From: Lumbricus rubellus
Lineage: Eukaryota > Annelida > Clitellata > Crassiclitellata > Lumbricidae
Length of the DNA: 64,000 nt
Direction: 5' to 3'
NCBI GenBank assembly: GCA_945859605.1
Contig: OX243811.1
Location: forward strand, 36,510,250-36,574,249
Shown here: positions 45,801 through 59,600 of the stretch, piece after piece
How positions within the stretch are numbered: the first letter of the stretch is position 1
Layout: each line of letters opens with the position of its first letter
Translations under genes and position numbers: made by a program
The notes under the pieces: model-generated
What the model was told of the DNA's origin: nothing
Databases searched by the model: none
What the model saw: the letters and a program-made list of their open reading frames with translations, nothing else

Positions 45801-48535
45801 TTTACAATAATTAATTATTCGTCGGGCGCTTTCTTGACACGAGCATGGACGAAGTGCAAGGCGGCGGCAACCTTTTGAATAATTTGTTGGTATACGTCTG
45901 TTTAATAATTCATTCATTCAATCGTAAGATTTCGTGGTCGGCCCTCCTTGTTGTTTACACTTCTGCTGCTGTAGCCTCCTATGCAGCAGCAACACATGCA
46001 CGATGAGGAAGAGAATGATGATATTCCAGTGATTTCTGATCATATTATGCATTCGTTATAAAAACGAAATGGAAAACATGGTCGAGGCGGTGGCATTGGC
46101 CCTCTGCCGGCTGCTGCTGTTCGTTTCGCCTTTGCCTTCATAACAGTAGTTCTCATCTCATAATATGTATCTATTGATCGGAAGTGACGTCATGACAGTG
46201 ATGTGGGTCGACGGTGGGAGAGAGGGAGGTTAATTCCTAAAGAACAGATATACCCGGATGCCGGTGCAGCAGCATCAGCAGCAGCAGCGGGATCTACTGA
46301 ATATGCTTTCCAGGTCCATCCTCCATCATGATGATGACGACGACGACGACGACGACGATGATGATGATGATGGAGAAACCCGTTCTGGACGTAGATCAAT
46401 ACATGTATACATTTAATGGCAACGACGCCATGAAGATATCTTAAATCTCCTTCCAGAATTCTCTCTTTCTCTCTCTGTCTCTGCTTTTATATATCTCTCT
46501 GTCTGTCTCTGTTTCTTTCTGAATCACACGACATTAACATCGTTCGGAGATCATATATGCATGGTGGATATAATACAGTATACGCATTATATACAATTTT
46601 TATACATGTAGATACATGTACATTCGCTGCTATACTTGATTAAATAATATTGAGACGGCATGCGTTCATGTAGAGTTGTAGACATATGCAGTAACAAATG
46701 GTGCGTATGTGCATGCCGATTATTTATTGAACGCATAACATTTGAATACATAACCTTGATCTAAAGGGGGTGGAGGTGGGTGGAAGCGGGCGGCCCATGG
46801 TCATGATGGTCACCGTCGCATGCAGTGTTCATATGGAAGGAGCGAAATGTATTTATTGGCTAATTGTTATGGTAATTAGAAATTTTATTAGCGCCATCGG
46901 ACGAGAAGCGTTGTTATCAGTTTCGTCCTTGCCAAATTAAGATAATTAAATGTCCAGTGCATATGAACACAGACATTTGAATAGTAAGCAAAAACAGCGC
47001 ACAGAAAAACTAAAAGAGTAACTAGGACAGAAATTTGACTAGCAAGCATAATAAGGATTCATTCATTCATTCGTTCATTCTTTCGTTCGTTCATTCATTC
47101 ATAAATCATTCATTCGTTCGTTCATTCATTCATTCATTCATTCGTTCATTCATTCTTTCATTCATTAATTCATTCATTCATTACAAGGATTTATAGAGCA
47201 CCATTAAGGCGATCAAGGCGACTAATGAGAAGCGCTCTCGACCTCAGCATGCACGCGACTAAAGAGGACAATTTTGATACACGCGAAAGAGTCAGATTGG
47301 CCTCTGCAGGGTGACAACCGCAACGCCAAAGGGGTCCAGCTCCAAAGCGAGGAGGGGCCAACCACCGAGAAGTCACGATGATTCTGCATGGTACGATTCA
47401 TTTTTATTGAAACCCGAAACCACTCTTTTTTATCAGCACTGAAATGATACAGTAATTTTATTCAGTTGACAGCTTTAAATGCTACCATTAAAATGCGGAA
47501 ATTCCCATAAATTTAAGGCAGAGAGGGGGAGATCGTCTGCCAGACACTCGATCGTCCCGGCCAAACCATGATTTCCCCCAGAGGAGGAACTATACACGTA
47601 GATGAAATACTGGCTTTAGGCGAACCACGATACCTTCGCCATCAGTCAATTAGCAATTTGACGTTGATCAATGTAGAGTCGGGTGTCAGCCTCATGAGCT
47701 GGGTTTAGCAGGCATAGTATTTTATACACTGCAGCAGATGCGTTATTTAGCAAGACGAATAAATGTGCATAGACTGCAGAGTATACGTCTAACACCTATA
47801 CGTAAAATTATGGTCTTCGTATTGAGCGACCTTTAAGCGTTGCAAAAGTAATAATACTGATGGCATACATGTAGTACCGGTACTTATTACGATAAATCGT
47901 CTGCCTGGAATAGATCTAAGGTGGACAATAGGCATTGGGCCGCTTAGCTCAGTTGGGCTGTAGGCCTATACGACTTGTAGCATGGCCCATTATAGTATGA
48001 AGTGCACTCACAAAGTTTGACTACTTGAGTGAATCACAGCCACTCAGGTTCGGTATTGCTGATGTGCCATACCACAGAGTCCAGCATTCAAGCAGTGCTC
48101 AATCTAGTCTCCCGCTTGGAGGGGGGATTCAGGTTTATGGGGGACGGGGACGCTCTCTGTGTTAACCATCTCAACAACACAGTCATTAATTATTATGATG
48201 CAGTGAAGATCCTCTGCTCTGCAATGTAATATTCGCAATAATTTCTACGCAAACCTGTCTGTCACCTTCGAGCACCAAACGATCAATTTTACAGCTGTGC
48301 AGCTCACGGGTCATCATCGTCCTGCTGCCTCTTATAGCCTATACCATCGACGAGACAGCCTCAACGTGTCTCCGATGTTGTGTCCTTCGACTGACCTCCC
48401 GTAACCTTACCCTTCATTTTGCACAGATGGGGCTTACATGTCTGTATCGTTTCCATCCTGAAATCGCTCAACCTCATCTGCCCAATGTCTGGACCGTCTC
48501 TTTTTCTCTCTGTCTGTCTGTCTGTCTCTCTTTTT

Positions 48536-48583
<48 letters not shown>

Positions 48584-51500
48584 CAACAGCAGGATCTTGC
48601 CCGCCGTTCTCTGCCGCATCGGTGGGGATGCCCCCCTATTCCAGACAGTGATCATTGCGGATGTCACTTTGAATCGCACTGATTATAGTCTTATTCTGGA
48701 CGACTTCTCATTCATTGATATATTTGAATCTATATCGTTACTCGCTCGAATCCAGGATTTTGACTTGCATATATAATTTATATATATATATATAATTATA
48801 TATAATATGTATATATATATATATAGGTTAGTATATACGCTGTGATCGAACAACATAAGAAAGCACTGAATCTATCACTGAACGCATAGATAGGCTATAG
48901 GCCTACCCATAACAGCATAACATTCGTATCGATGCAAATAGAAGACACACACGCGCATCGTCGCATATCTATTTACGGTAAGTGCAGAGCAGCAGAGCAC
49001 GTTAGCCTTTTAGTCAGTCAATTATTCGTTTGCATCGTCTATTATTGCTTAGGACGGACGACACTTTGACTTCAGTATTGTTGTATTGATATTGTTTGAA
49101 ACGTGTCGTTTCAAACAATTTCAATACAGACGTTTATTTGTTCTTCACGGAAGCCAATTCTTTCAGCATAGGCCCAGCATCCGAAGGAAATTCGTGAATT
49201 CCTTAAACGCTTGAAAAAGTCAACGGACAAAGGCTGTTTATGAAAGCGCTTTCATAAACAGCCTTTGTCCGTTGACTTTTTCAAGCTTTTAAGTGAAAAA
49301 TATTGCGCTATTGTTATTTTTTAAAATACGTTAATTTATAGTGTTTCTCTGCCTCCCCAGCTATCTAGCGCGCACTTGATGATGATGCCTAAATTATTTC
49401 ACGTCCCCTATATGGGTATAACTACGTCTGACTCATGCGTCTAAGATTCAGACAATATGTTTTTCCACCCCCAAAGATATTTCTCTGGCAGCAGCAATGT
49501 TATATAATATAGGGAACTATTTAGAGAGACTTAGCGAGAGACTGCAGACGGAAAGAAGTCAGAGATGGCTCTGAGCTGGAGAGGGTTTCCGCAGTGTCGG
49601 CTGCATATAATGGAACGACTTCTCTCTCTATTTCCAATGATTTATATAGCGCCGCCTCTGCAGTCGCCTCCTCCGCATTTCTTTCTGCATTCGTGACGTG
49701 GAGTCTAATCAGATCGTTTATCAAGCGCATTTTCTTGCACATCGATCCGAAAGAAGGAGAGAGACGGAATGTTGCCGAGGCGAGGTCAGAGGTCATTCAT
49801 CTGCAGAAACGGTCGTCTCAATCAAGAGCAGGCCGCCATAGAAGCTCTGCGAAAAATTTGGAGTGACGCCATAGAAGCACAGAAGCTCTTAGCAAAGTTT
49901 GGAGTGAACAAGCCAAGCTGTAAGTTACAGTATGGAAAATATTATGCGCAAGATTTTAGCACAATAGAGACGTATGTTTCTATATAGACCTAATTAGGCC
50001 CTACCCCCTTTCAATTTAAAGTTGAGAAGGGAGCATATCACCAGCGATGGCGCATAGAAGCTTTGAGCTAAGGGTTTCCTCGGGGTCCCTATACACAGTG
50101 ATCCCCCCCGGCGATGGCGTGAACCCGAAAACTCCGCGTTTTAGGCGGATTGCTAGAATGAAACAGACCTCTCATATGAATCTCATGAAAATACAACTTG
50201 ATGCTGTATTCAAAATGCTATTATATATAGATCTATTGTTTGGTGATGTCTATACGTCTCGTTTCTAGTCTTTATAATAATTATACTCTTTTTCTATATA
50301 CCCCTTGTTGTTCATACGCTAAACCTCTGCACTGCTGCAGCCAGTACCTCGTATTATGCCTACATGTACAGGGTGGTCCAAAATAAACCGCACAATGATA
50401 AATTGATAGTAGGCCTACTTTATTCAGACCAATTCAAATAATTATAACCGTGAAAATTCACAAAAACACAGCAATTATTTTCACTGTAACATTACATGGA
50501 TGGATTTCGCTACATAAAATGTTCAATGTGTCCTCCTTGCTGCTCGACCACGCATTGAAGCCGACGACGCCATTGATCAATTGCGCGGTCAATGAAACGC
50601 AATCGCTGTTCAACTGCTGTCCAACTTTGCGCCTGTACTGGTTAAGTCAGAGATCTTTCTTTACAATACGTTTAACAGTTGAACGTGAAATGCCGGTTTC
50701 ACGTGCGATCTCCCGTGGGCTCTTATGGCTTAGCGGTTTGTCTTCCTGGCTACAGATAAGGTCGCTTACCAACTTGATATTTGCATCTGTTCGAGCTGAT
50801 TTCGGACGTCCGCTACCCGGCTTCCTAGCTGTGGTACCTTTGGTATCAATTTTTTTTAAATGAGGTCATCGATAGTACGACGTTTCCATGTCTTAGTTGG
50901 AAATTCTTTCATCATACGCAAGAAAAATGGCATTAAACATTGAATTGTTATACATTATATCAAGAAAACTATCACTGTGCGGTTTATTTTGGACCACCCT
51001 GTATATGCTGCTGATTCAGACATGATCTGTTTGCTTATGCGACTGAATGAGATTGAAAATGCCACAACGCGACTTTGTTCGCAAACCTTGACAATGTCAT
51101 GCCATGCTATAGGGGAGTCTATCTATAATATGGTCAATTCATCAGACTTAACACTGTCAGATCCCAACCCTCTAAGCTCCTACAGTGCATGCCCTGGACT
51201 CTCACTCTCTATAGGCTCATCTATTAAGCTTATTAGAGTCTTAGAGACATTGGAGTCATTATTGACTCATCAATCAATCAATTAATCAATCAATCAATCA
51301 ATCAACCTTGACAAATGACAATGTCATGCTATAGTATAGGGAGTCTATCTATGTTCATCAGACTTAACACTGTCAGGTCAGATCCGACCTCATCTAGCTT
51401 GACCGATCCTCTAAGCTCCTACAGTGCATGCCCTGGACTCTCACTCTCTATGTATACATCTTTCTGTATTGCTGCAGGTGAGTTATGGTTTCTTCATCAT

Positions 51501-54500
51501 CTATTATTCGAGATATTGGAGTCATTATTGACTCATCACTGTCCATGAAACCCTAAACAGCTTCCATTTCTCAGCGTGTTTGTTTCACTTTTAAAGGATA
51601 ATCCTACAGCTTCGCTCCATTGTACTCTTGACTGAGCATCACTGATAATTTTTTATCATTTTTATTCACTACTCTATTCTAACTCGACTTCACTACTGTA
51701 ACTCGATCTGTGGTCTTCCCGAGTACACATTGCTTCCTCTAACCAGAACGCTGCATCTGGAACTCTAGTATACCGCAACCGTATCAAAAATGCTTTTGTG
51801 GGCTATACCCACTTCAAGCTTGTATTCCTCATGCATGTAAAGAGCACGTGAAGAGATCATCTGCTGTCCTATACTTGTCTTCCTTGTCACATCTTGCAAG
51901 TCTGTCGCTCTTCTCTTCGGTCAGCATAATTAAATTAATTATGCTGGAAAGGATGTTGCTCCTGCATGGTAGATACGTCCTGTTTTTGGCTGTCATTCAC
52001 TTAGACCTGCAGCCACCGAGAGAAATGTAAACCAAAGACAATTCGTATCTTTGTCCATAATAATTAGCCTATGATTATTATGCCACTCTGCTATAAGCTA
52101 CACCTCTTCATGTTCGCAACCTCTAATAGCGCAACTGTCTTTCGCTCTATAAACTTAAAACCCACTTCTTCCATTTTACTCATGTCTCATAACGGTTGCT
52201 CGACTTCAATGATTGTGCACATCTGAACCTTGTAGGGATAGCAGCATGATTAAGCTACAGTTGCATATTGTATTGTTCGTATAAATATATTCAACCATAA
52301 CTACTTAAATTGGGGGCTGGGCTCAGTGGGCTTGGATGACTGTCAGTGTCAAAATTTATCGTTATGCCATCAGACTGTATCCTGTTTGTCGGTTTCTTGC
52401 TATTGCATGCAGCCATTCTATAATTTCTATTCCCTTCCATGACAATCGCTATCTTCTACTTCAGGTGTTAGAAATTTGTGTTGGTAGAATTATTCTTTCC
52501 TATATAGGCCTACGCCATATTGTCTTGCGAAGACAAAAATGGGATTATATCCTGTCTGCATATTTTCAATTCTTTAACTGCTGAGGCCAATGCTCCAGTG
52601 TTTCGAAGCCTGGCATTCATAGCCTATATATAATATTATATATATATAAGCTTAGTCCGTATATTCCTACGCTTTCGATGCTAAGTTTTGTTTTTATAGT
52701 CTAATCCGCAGAGGTATAATAGTAATGGCTATTTCTGTTATGGTCTTCGTCGTTGCTGCTGCTGCCGCTGTCTGTGTTGCAAATTACTGATGGTTAAATG
52801 CAGCGTGAAAACGCTATTGGGTAGTTTTGTGAATTGTATTTTCAGACACATTGTTCTCTGCGGTCACATAACGTTTGAGTCGGTGTCAAGTTTTATGTCC
52901 GACTTTCTACACAAAGATCGCGAAGATGTTGACGTCCAACTGATCATCATGAACAGGTTTAATTCTATCATCATGAACAGGTCTGATTCTATCATCACGA
53001 ACAGGTCTGATTCTATCATCATGAACAGGTCTGATTCTATCATCAAGAACAGGTCTGATTCTATCATCATGAACCGGTCTAATTCTATCATAATGAACAC
53101 TGAACAGGTTTAATTCTATCATCATGAACAGGTCTGATTCTATCATCACGAACAGGTCTGATTCTATCATCACGAACAGGTTTAATTCTATCATCACGAA
53201 CAGGTCTAATTCTATCATCATGAACCGGTCTAATTCTATCATAATGAACACTAAACAGGTTTAATTCTATCATCACGAACAGGTCTGATTCTATCATCAT
53301 GAACAAGTCCAATTCTATTATCATGAACAGGTCTAATTCTATTGTCATGAACATGTCTAATTCTATTATCTTGAACAGGTCTGATTCTGTTGTCATAAAC
53401 AGGTCTGATTCTATCATCATGAACAGGTCTAATTCTATCATAATGAACAGGTCCAATTCTATTATCATGAACAGGTCCAATTCTATTATCATGAACAGGT
53501 CTAATTCTATCATCATGAACAGGTCTAATTGTACCATCATGAACATGGTCTAATTCTATAATAATGAACAGATCTAATTCTATCATCATAAACACATCCA
53601 TGGCCAATAATAAAATTGAATCAACCACGATAAAGTTTGAAATCATGTTATCACAATAAATTGTGAATGTGGATCTTAGAGAAGAACAGGACGAATTGTA
53701 AGAACAACAAATCTAAGAAGACGAATGGCAAGAATAAAAACAAGAATTGAAAAAAGCAAACAACAAAAATAGTTGAATATATTGAGACCAATACGAACAA
53801 GAACATTGGTCCTATTTAGAGAGGTTGCCATGGATACGAAGTACTTGCGACTTCTTCTTCGTTTCCTTAGTCTGGTCACGTGACGGTGGACGTCCTGTAC
53901 CATCTGCGTCTTTATTATTTCGAGTTCTTTCGTCGACGGTTTACACTTTCGTTCAGCTTACTCTCTTTACAACCGAGTTGTCTGTGACGCGCCAGTGGGA
54001 CATAATTTGTCAGCAATTTTTTCTGCTCTGTTATATGGCTGTGGCTATGGCTATGGCTCTGGTTATGGCTGTGGCTGAAGCGTCGTCGTTCCATTACAGG
54101 ACGACAGCTGCAGCTGTAGCTGTAGACAGACCACGAGACTATTGGTGCGACGCTGTCTCCCTAGACGCCTATTTCTCGCAGATATATTGCAAATAGAAGT
54201 GCACTGATATACATGCATGGCTGCCTTAACACAAACCTGGTTACAATGAACCTATCAGGGCTTTTGTTAAACGCCCAGTTGTACGCAAATTATGCAGTTG
54301 TAAATGAATTTGTGCAGTTGTAAAAGCAATCGTGTGCAGAGAAAAGCATTAGAAAAGGTAACTGCAGCCGATTGGGGGTAATTTACCCATGGAAGATCGG
54401 AATGGAACGAAACGGTTGTGCAGCGAAAAATCCGCCGAAAGGCCAATTTCTGGCGAACGACTAAAAATGTAAATTTTTCCGCCAAAGGGCTCACCAGATT

Positions 54501-56625
54501 AAAATGGCTGATTGTGCAGTTTAAAGAATCCTTTTTAAAGCCCTGGAAACCTATTAAACATGTTTCACATGGAAGAACAAGAAGAATTTAAGCTGGAACG
54601 TAGGTGTTGCTTTAAGTTGCTCTTCAATCGCCGAGACTCCTTCTAGTCAACAGTTAAACATAAGATCTATGTTGACACAGAATCTGATGTGACAGATGCT
54701 CTATGTTGAGTTGTTGACACAGATGTGACAGATAATCGTGGACGAAGTTCGTCAACTTCCATTTCTTTTTTTTATCGTTCTGCTCTTTTATTCAAACTGC
54801 AAAAATCTTGAATGATTTCAAAATTCTATACATCAATTATAGGCTACATCAGTTCTTTAGCGGCACTCACTTCTTCGGCAATCCAAAATGTAAATGCAAA
54901 ACTTTTCGTTGCAAAACTTAGGCCTATTAGATATAGAGAGCCTCGCACGCTTTTCCGCCATCAATGCAATTATGACAATAGGCCTACTTAGTCTAGAATA
55001 TACAATATTATGCATTAAACGATGATTATTAAAACGGTAGGTCTAAATGGCGCATATAGGCCCTATTGAATTGATATAAAATTTTATGAAACTTGACAAA
55101 AGCGATTTGGTGCTATAGCCACAAAGACTGTGGCAACGCCATCTACCGTGTTTTTGTTGCACTCTCTCGTCGTCTAGGAAAGAACCGGATCTGGAATTAG
55201 AGGGACTCTTGAAACGTCATTTCACTCAGGTGGAATTCTTCCAGGGCACCGTCATGGATGCCAACGATCTTCACCGTGTCAACGTAAGCTTCACTAATCT
55301 ACTAGAACCATAATCTTATCTTATCTTATCTGACAATTTATAAAGCGCTTCTTGCAGCAAGAGCCTTTCAGAAGCGCTCCCAGTGCGTTCATTTCCGAGA
55401 AAAAAGGCAAGTTTTAGACGAGAGAAAGATGAGGATACACTACCAGAGAGGATGGCAGAGCGAACTGATGGGGGGAAGCCCATTCCATAGGGAGGGACCA
55501 ATGCAGGCAATTAAGCGACAAAATCGGAAGAAAATTTCAAAACAAGTCGTAGCTAACGCACTGGTGTGTGCACACGATAAACGCAACGCACCTCTCAATA
55601 TCAACAAACAGCCATTGTTGTTTTGTTGATATCTAATCAATGCTGATCATGATTCGATCCAGTAGAATCCGATCTAATCAAGTAATCATCTTTGTTAATG
55701 TAAATGTATCCTTACGTCTGTCAATCTGTTTCGCTGTTTTCACGCAAAGCTTTCATGCAAAGACGGCGCAACAAAGCAAGTCTTGTGTTCGTGTTTGACA
55801 AATGCCGTTGACAATGATCGCAAGTCTTGATGAATGTTGAGTGAACGGATGAGAGCCATTGTTGTTTTGTTGACTCAGTCATTCAACTCAATGGCTCTTT
55901 TGCTCAATGGCTCTTTAACTCAATGGCTCTTTTGCTCAATGGCTCTTTTTCTCAATGGCTCTTTTGCTCAATGGATCTTTAACTCAATGGCTCTTTAACT
56001 CAATGGCTCTTTTTCTTAATGGCTCTTTTTCTCAATGGCTCTTTTGCTCAATGGCTCTTTAACTCAATGGCTCTTCAACTCAATGGATCTTTAACTCAAT
56101 GGCTCTTTGACTCAATGGCTCTTTTTCTTAATGGCTCTTTTGCTCAATGGCTCTTTGACTCAATGGCTCTTTTTCTTAATGGCTCTTTTGCTCAATGGCT
56201 CTTTAGCTCAATGGCTCTTTAACTCATTGGCTCTTTAACTCAATGGCTCTTTAACTCAATGGCTCTTTTGCTCACCACCGGAAGCAGGAGAACATCCGTC
56301 TTGTCGTCATTCTATCACAGATGACAGACTGCATGATGCAACGGAACTTGGACTTAATCGCATGTCGGTCTGTCCGTCTATCTGTCTGACTGTCTGTCTT
56401 GTTTGTCTGTCTTTCTCTCTGTCTGTCCTTCTATTTACAAGTCTATTTGTCTGTCTCACTATAATATGCCGTCGGTCACTGAATATACAACACATGGCTT
56501 TAGTTCTAAATACAACATGTCGTTTTCCATTCTAATGCAAAATGTCTGTTTTGGAAAGAGACCCTTGCCATTACGCCCCCGGCGGGCTCCAAAATATCTG
56601 GCTAAGCCACCAGTCGGTTTGTCTG

Positions 56626-56665
<40 letters not shown>

Positions 56666-59600
56666 GGCCGGCTATCTGTCTTCAGGTCTTGACCGTCTAT
56701 TGAAGCGTCACCTGGTTTATTCAGTGCGCCATCCTCCTCTTCCTCCTCCTCTTCCTCCTCCTCCTTCTCCTCCTCCTCCTCTTCCTCCTCCTCCTCCTCC
56801 TCCTCCTCCTTTTCATCTGCGCAGGCTCTGCAGCCATCTATCCATCTGTCCATCTATTCATCTGTCCATCTATCCATCTATCCATCTATCCATCTATCCA
56901 TCTATCCATCTATCCATCTATGTATCTGCTGCAGATTAAGGATGCGGACGCCTGCCTCGTTCTGGCGAACAAGTACTGCGAAGACCCGGATGCAGAGGAT
57001 GCGGCTAACATAATGCGAGTCATTTCGATCAAGAATTACCATGACGACATCAAGGTCATCATCCAACTGCTGCAGTACCACAACAAGGTGTACCTATGCT
57101 ATAAATATATATTATATAAATATATATTCCATCATCCAAACTACCACCATCACCAACAACCACCGTAGCACCAAGCTGTCTCCTCAGCTTGACCTCCCCG
57201 GATTTTGAACTGCATGACACCGGAACGAAAACGGCAGCTCTTGCTATTGCGGACTTAATTTGATATAGCGCCGGTGAATAAGCTGGTCTCCCTGACGTGG
57301 CTTTTGTGGGCGCTAAGAAATTCTCGAAGATTTGCATTACATTACGCTACATTACATTACACATATACATGTAGACAACGAAATGCGTACAATAATGCCT
57401 TACTCGCCGTAATAGAGAAACATTGGTATTCAGATATACATGTAAGATCTATATACACTCAAGAACAGAGCATAGACCATCTACCAGAAGGATGTCAATG
57501 CCGTATTGGCGGCCTCTTACGTGGTGTTGCTATGCTCAAAAGATTGTCATCAGATATGGGAGAAAGTTACTAACAGAGTAAAAGATGGCTATATATATAT
57601 ATATATATACTCGTACTAAAAGCATAAAATGGAATGGCTTGTAGAACGAAATCAGATCACATTTTTTGCCAAAAGGGACACAATACAGTTTTACGCTGTA
57701 TACACACGAGAGAACATTTGAGCAATGTTTGGTAGTTCGCCTTCCATGTAGGCTTACCATCTGACTCACACCCGGACCACAGAATGGCGATCCGCAAGAC
57801 CATGCACACTTGGAGAAACCATACTGCCTTAATTAGCGTCTTGAACAACGCGGCAGGGCTGTCTTTAAGGAATTCTTAGAACTGCACAACTCCTTCTTTT
57901 CATTCCCATCCTCCATGGTAAATTACTTCCAATCGGAGGACAATGACCATTTTTTCTAGTTTTAACTGTACAACAGTGCTTTGACAGCAGCACAAATCCA
58001 TTTAGAACTGCACATTTTGTGTACAACTGCACGTTAAAAAAGCCCTGCAACACGGATTGTAAGATGACGATTTCATTTTGACAATAAGTTAGGTTTAGAT
58101 CTATATATATCGATCTATAATATAATCACAATGCCTTATCATGTGCACACTCAAGGGCAAGGTAGTTGTCATAATAGCAAGATAGAAAGGCAATCACAGT
58201 AGCGCCATTTATGATTTAAGGTTGCATTTAGCGAAAACAATTTACAATCATTTGTGTGTGTTTTTTTGTCATGCATTTAAGGCTTATCTGCTGAACATTC
58301 CGAGCTGGGATTGGAAGAGAGGAGATGATGCCGTCTGTCTGGCTGAACTGAAGCTCGGCTTCATCGCTCAGAGTTGCCTCGCTCCAGGCTTTTCCACGCT
58401 CATGGCAAACCTCTTTACCATGAGATCATACAAGATAGTGAGTAGCAATATTAGCATGCTCGACCTATATAACCTAAATAGCGATACAATCCTTTTCTTG
58501 CGACAATTATATTATTATTGTCGATTACATTAATCTGCTACTTCTATACTGCTACCGACGGTATTGTTAATAAAGTCTGCTGCTACTGCTATGTATATAC
58601 TACTACTACCACCACCACCACCACCACCACCACCACCACCACCACCACCACCACCACCACCACCACCACCACCACCACCATGGTTTCTGAGCAGGAAATA
58701 TGGTTTTAACACGCTACATCCAGTCACATCATTCCTTGATGTACAGCTCTGCACTTTGTAAATTGTAGAATCATATATTTTATCGCAACGTGTGTTCTTT
58801 TTAAAGTATCTCCGCTTCTTTTGTATACACTCGACGTCAATTCTCTTATATGCATGGCGCTCTTCTACTGCACAGCAGGAATTGTCTCTCAAAACAAATA
58901 ACATACGAAAGATGGTTCCAACTTAAGTCTGTCAGATACGCTCCATGCATGGTGGATGCCCTTAAAACGTGATGCAGACGAGTATGCGAGTATGCGTGTG
59001 TGTGATATGTGACGGTGCGTGATTTGCTATCAGTCCCACACGGTACCGGGTAATGCGAAGAGTCAACCATGGATATTGCGTGTTAGCGACTTTCTTTCCC
59101 ATGCAACCTTGGCATAAAAACGAGAGAGGATGACCAGCCCTCTCCCTCGTCGCCTGATCTTCCCACTAACATTGTACGATAAATGTATAGACTACTCTTT
59201 GTAGCTAAGCTAACTTCAGAGACAAGTGGAGCATGCATGATCTCAAAACCATGGAAATGGAATTTGAACTCCAAACCTTTCAGTCAGCAACCACTTGGCT
59301 CTCTTCCAACCATCTTATTAGTATAATAGTTAGCCATTGAACTTCATTCATAACAGTTTACGAAGATTTCATGAAATTCGCAAATAAATATGCAAATGGA
59401 TACTTCATGATTTCTATACTTCTCATAAGGAAAACGTGGTGAGTACTCGACATAATTTTCAGGAAAAGTATCTTAGAAGTATCTTAGAAGTATCTTAGAA
59501 GTATCTTAGAAGTATCTCCTCGATCTGAGATGTTAGTCGTATATACAGGGTGCGGCCAAAAAAAAATACCCCTTTACGAAAATCGCGATTTCTCAAAAAA

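Noticed and set aside
47940..48000. tRNA-like GCTTAGCTCAGTTGGG
   Set aside because: A-box-like sequence only; no B box at the right distance.
49521..49796. 91-codon minus-strand frame near a TTTATATAGCGCC motif
   Set aside because: The motif hints at another LINE tail but the rest does not match the family; left uncalled.
53088..53646. 131-152 codon frames on the minus strand of the exon 8 array
   Set aside because: Antisense read-through of a 24-bp repeat whose length is a multiple of three.
57059..57337. 92-codon minus-strand frame with a TGATATAGCGCCGG motif
   Set aside because: Too little agreement with the LINE tail and no recognised protein.
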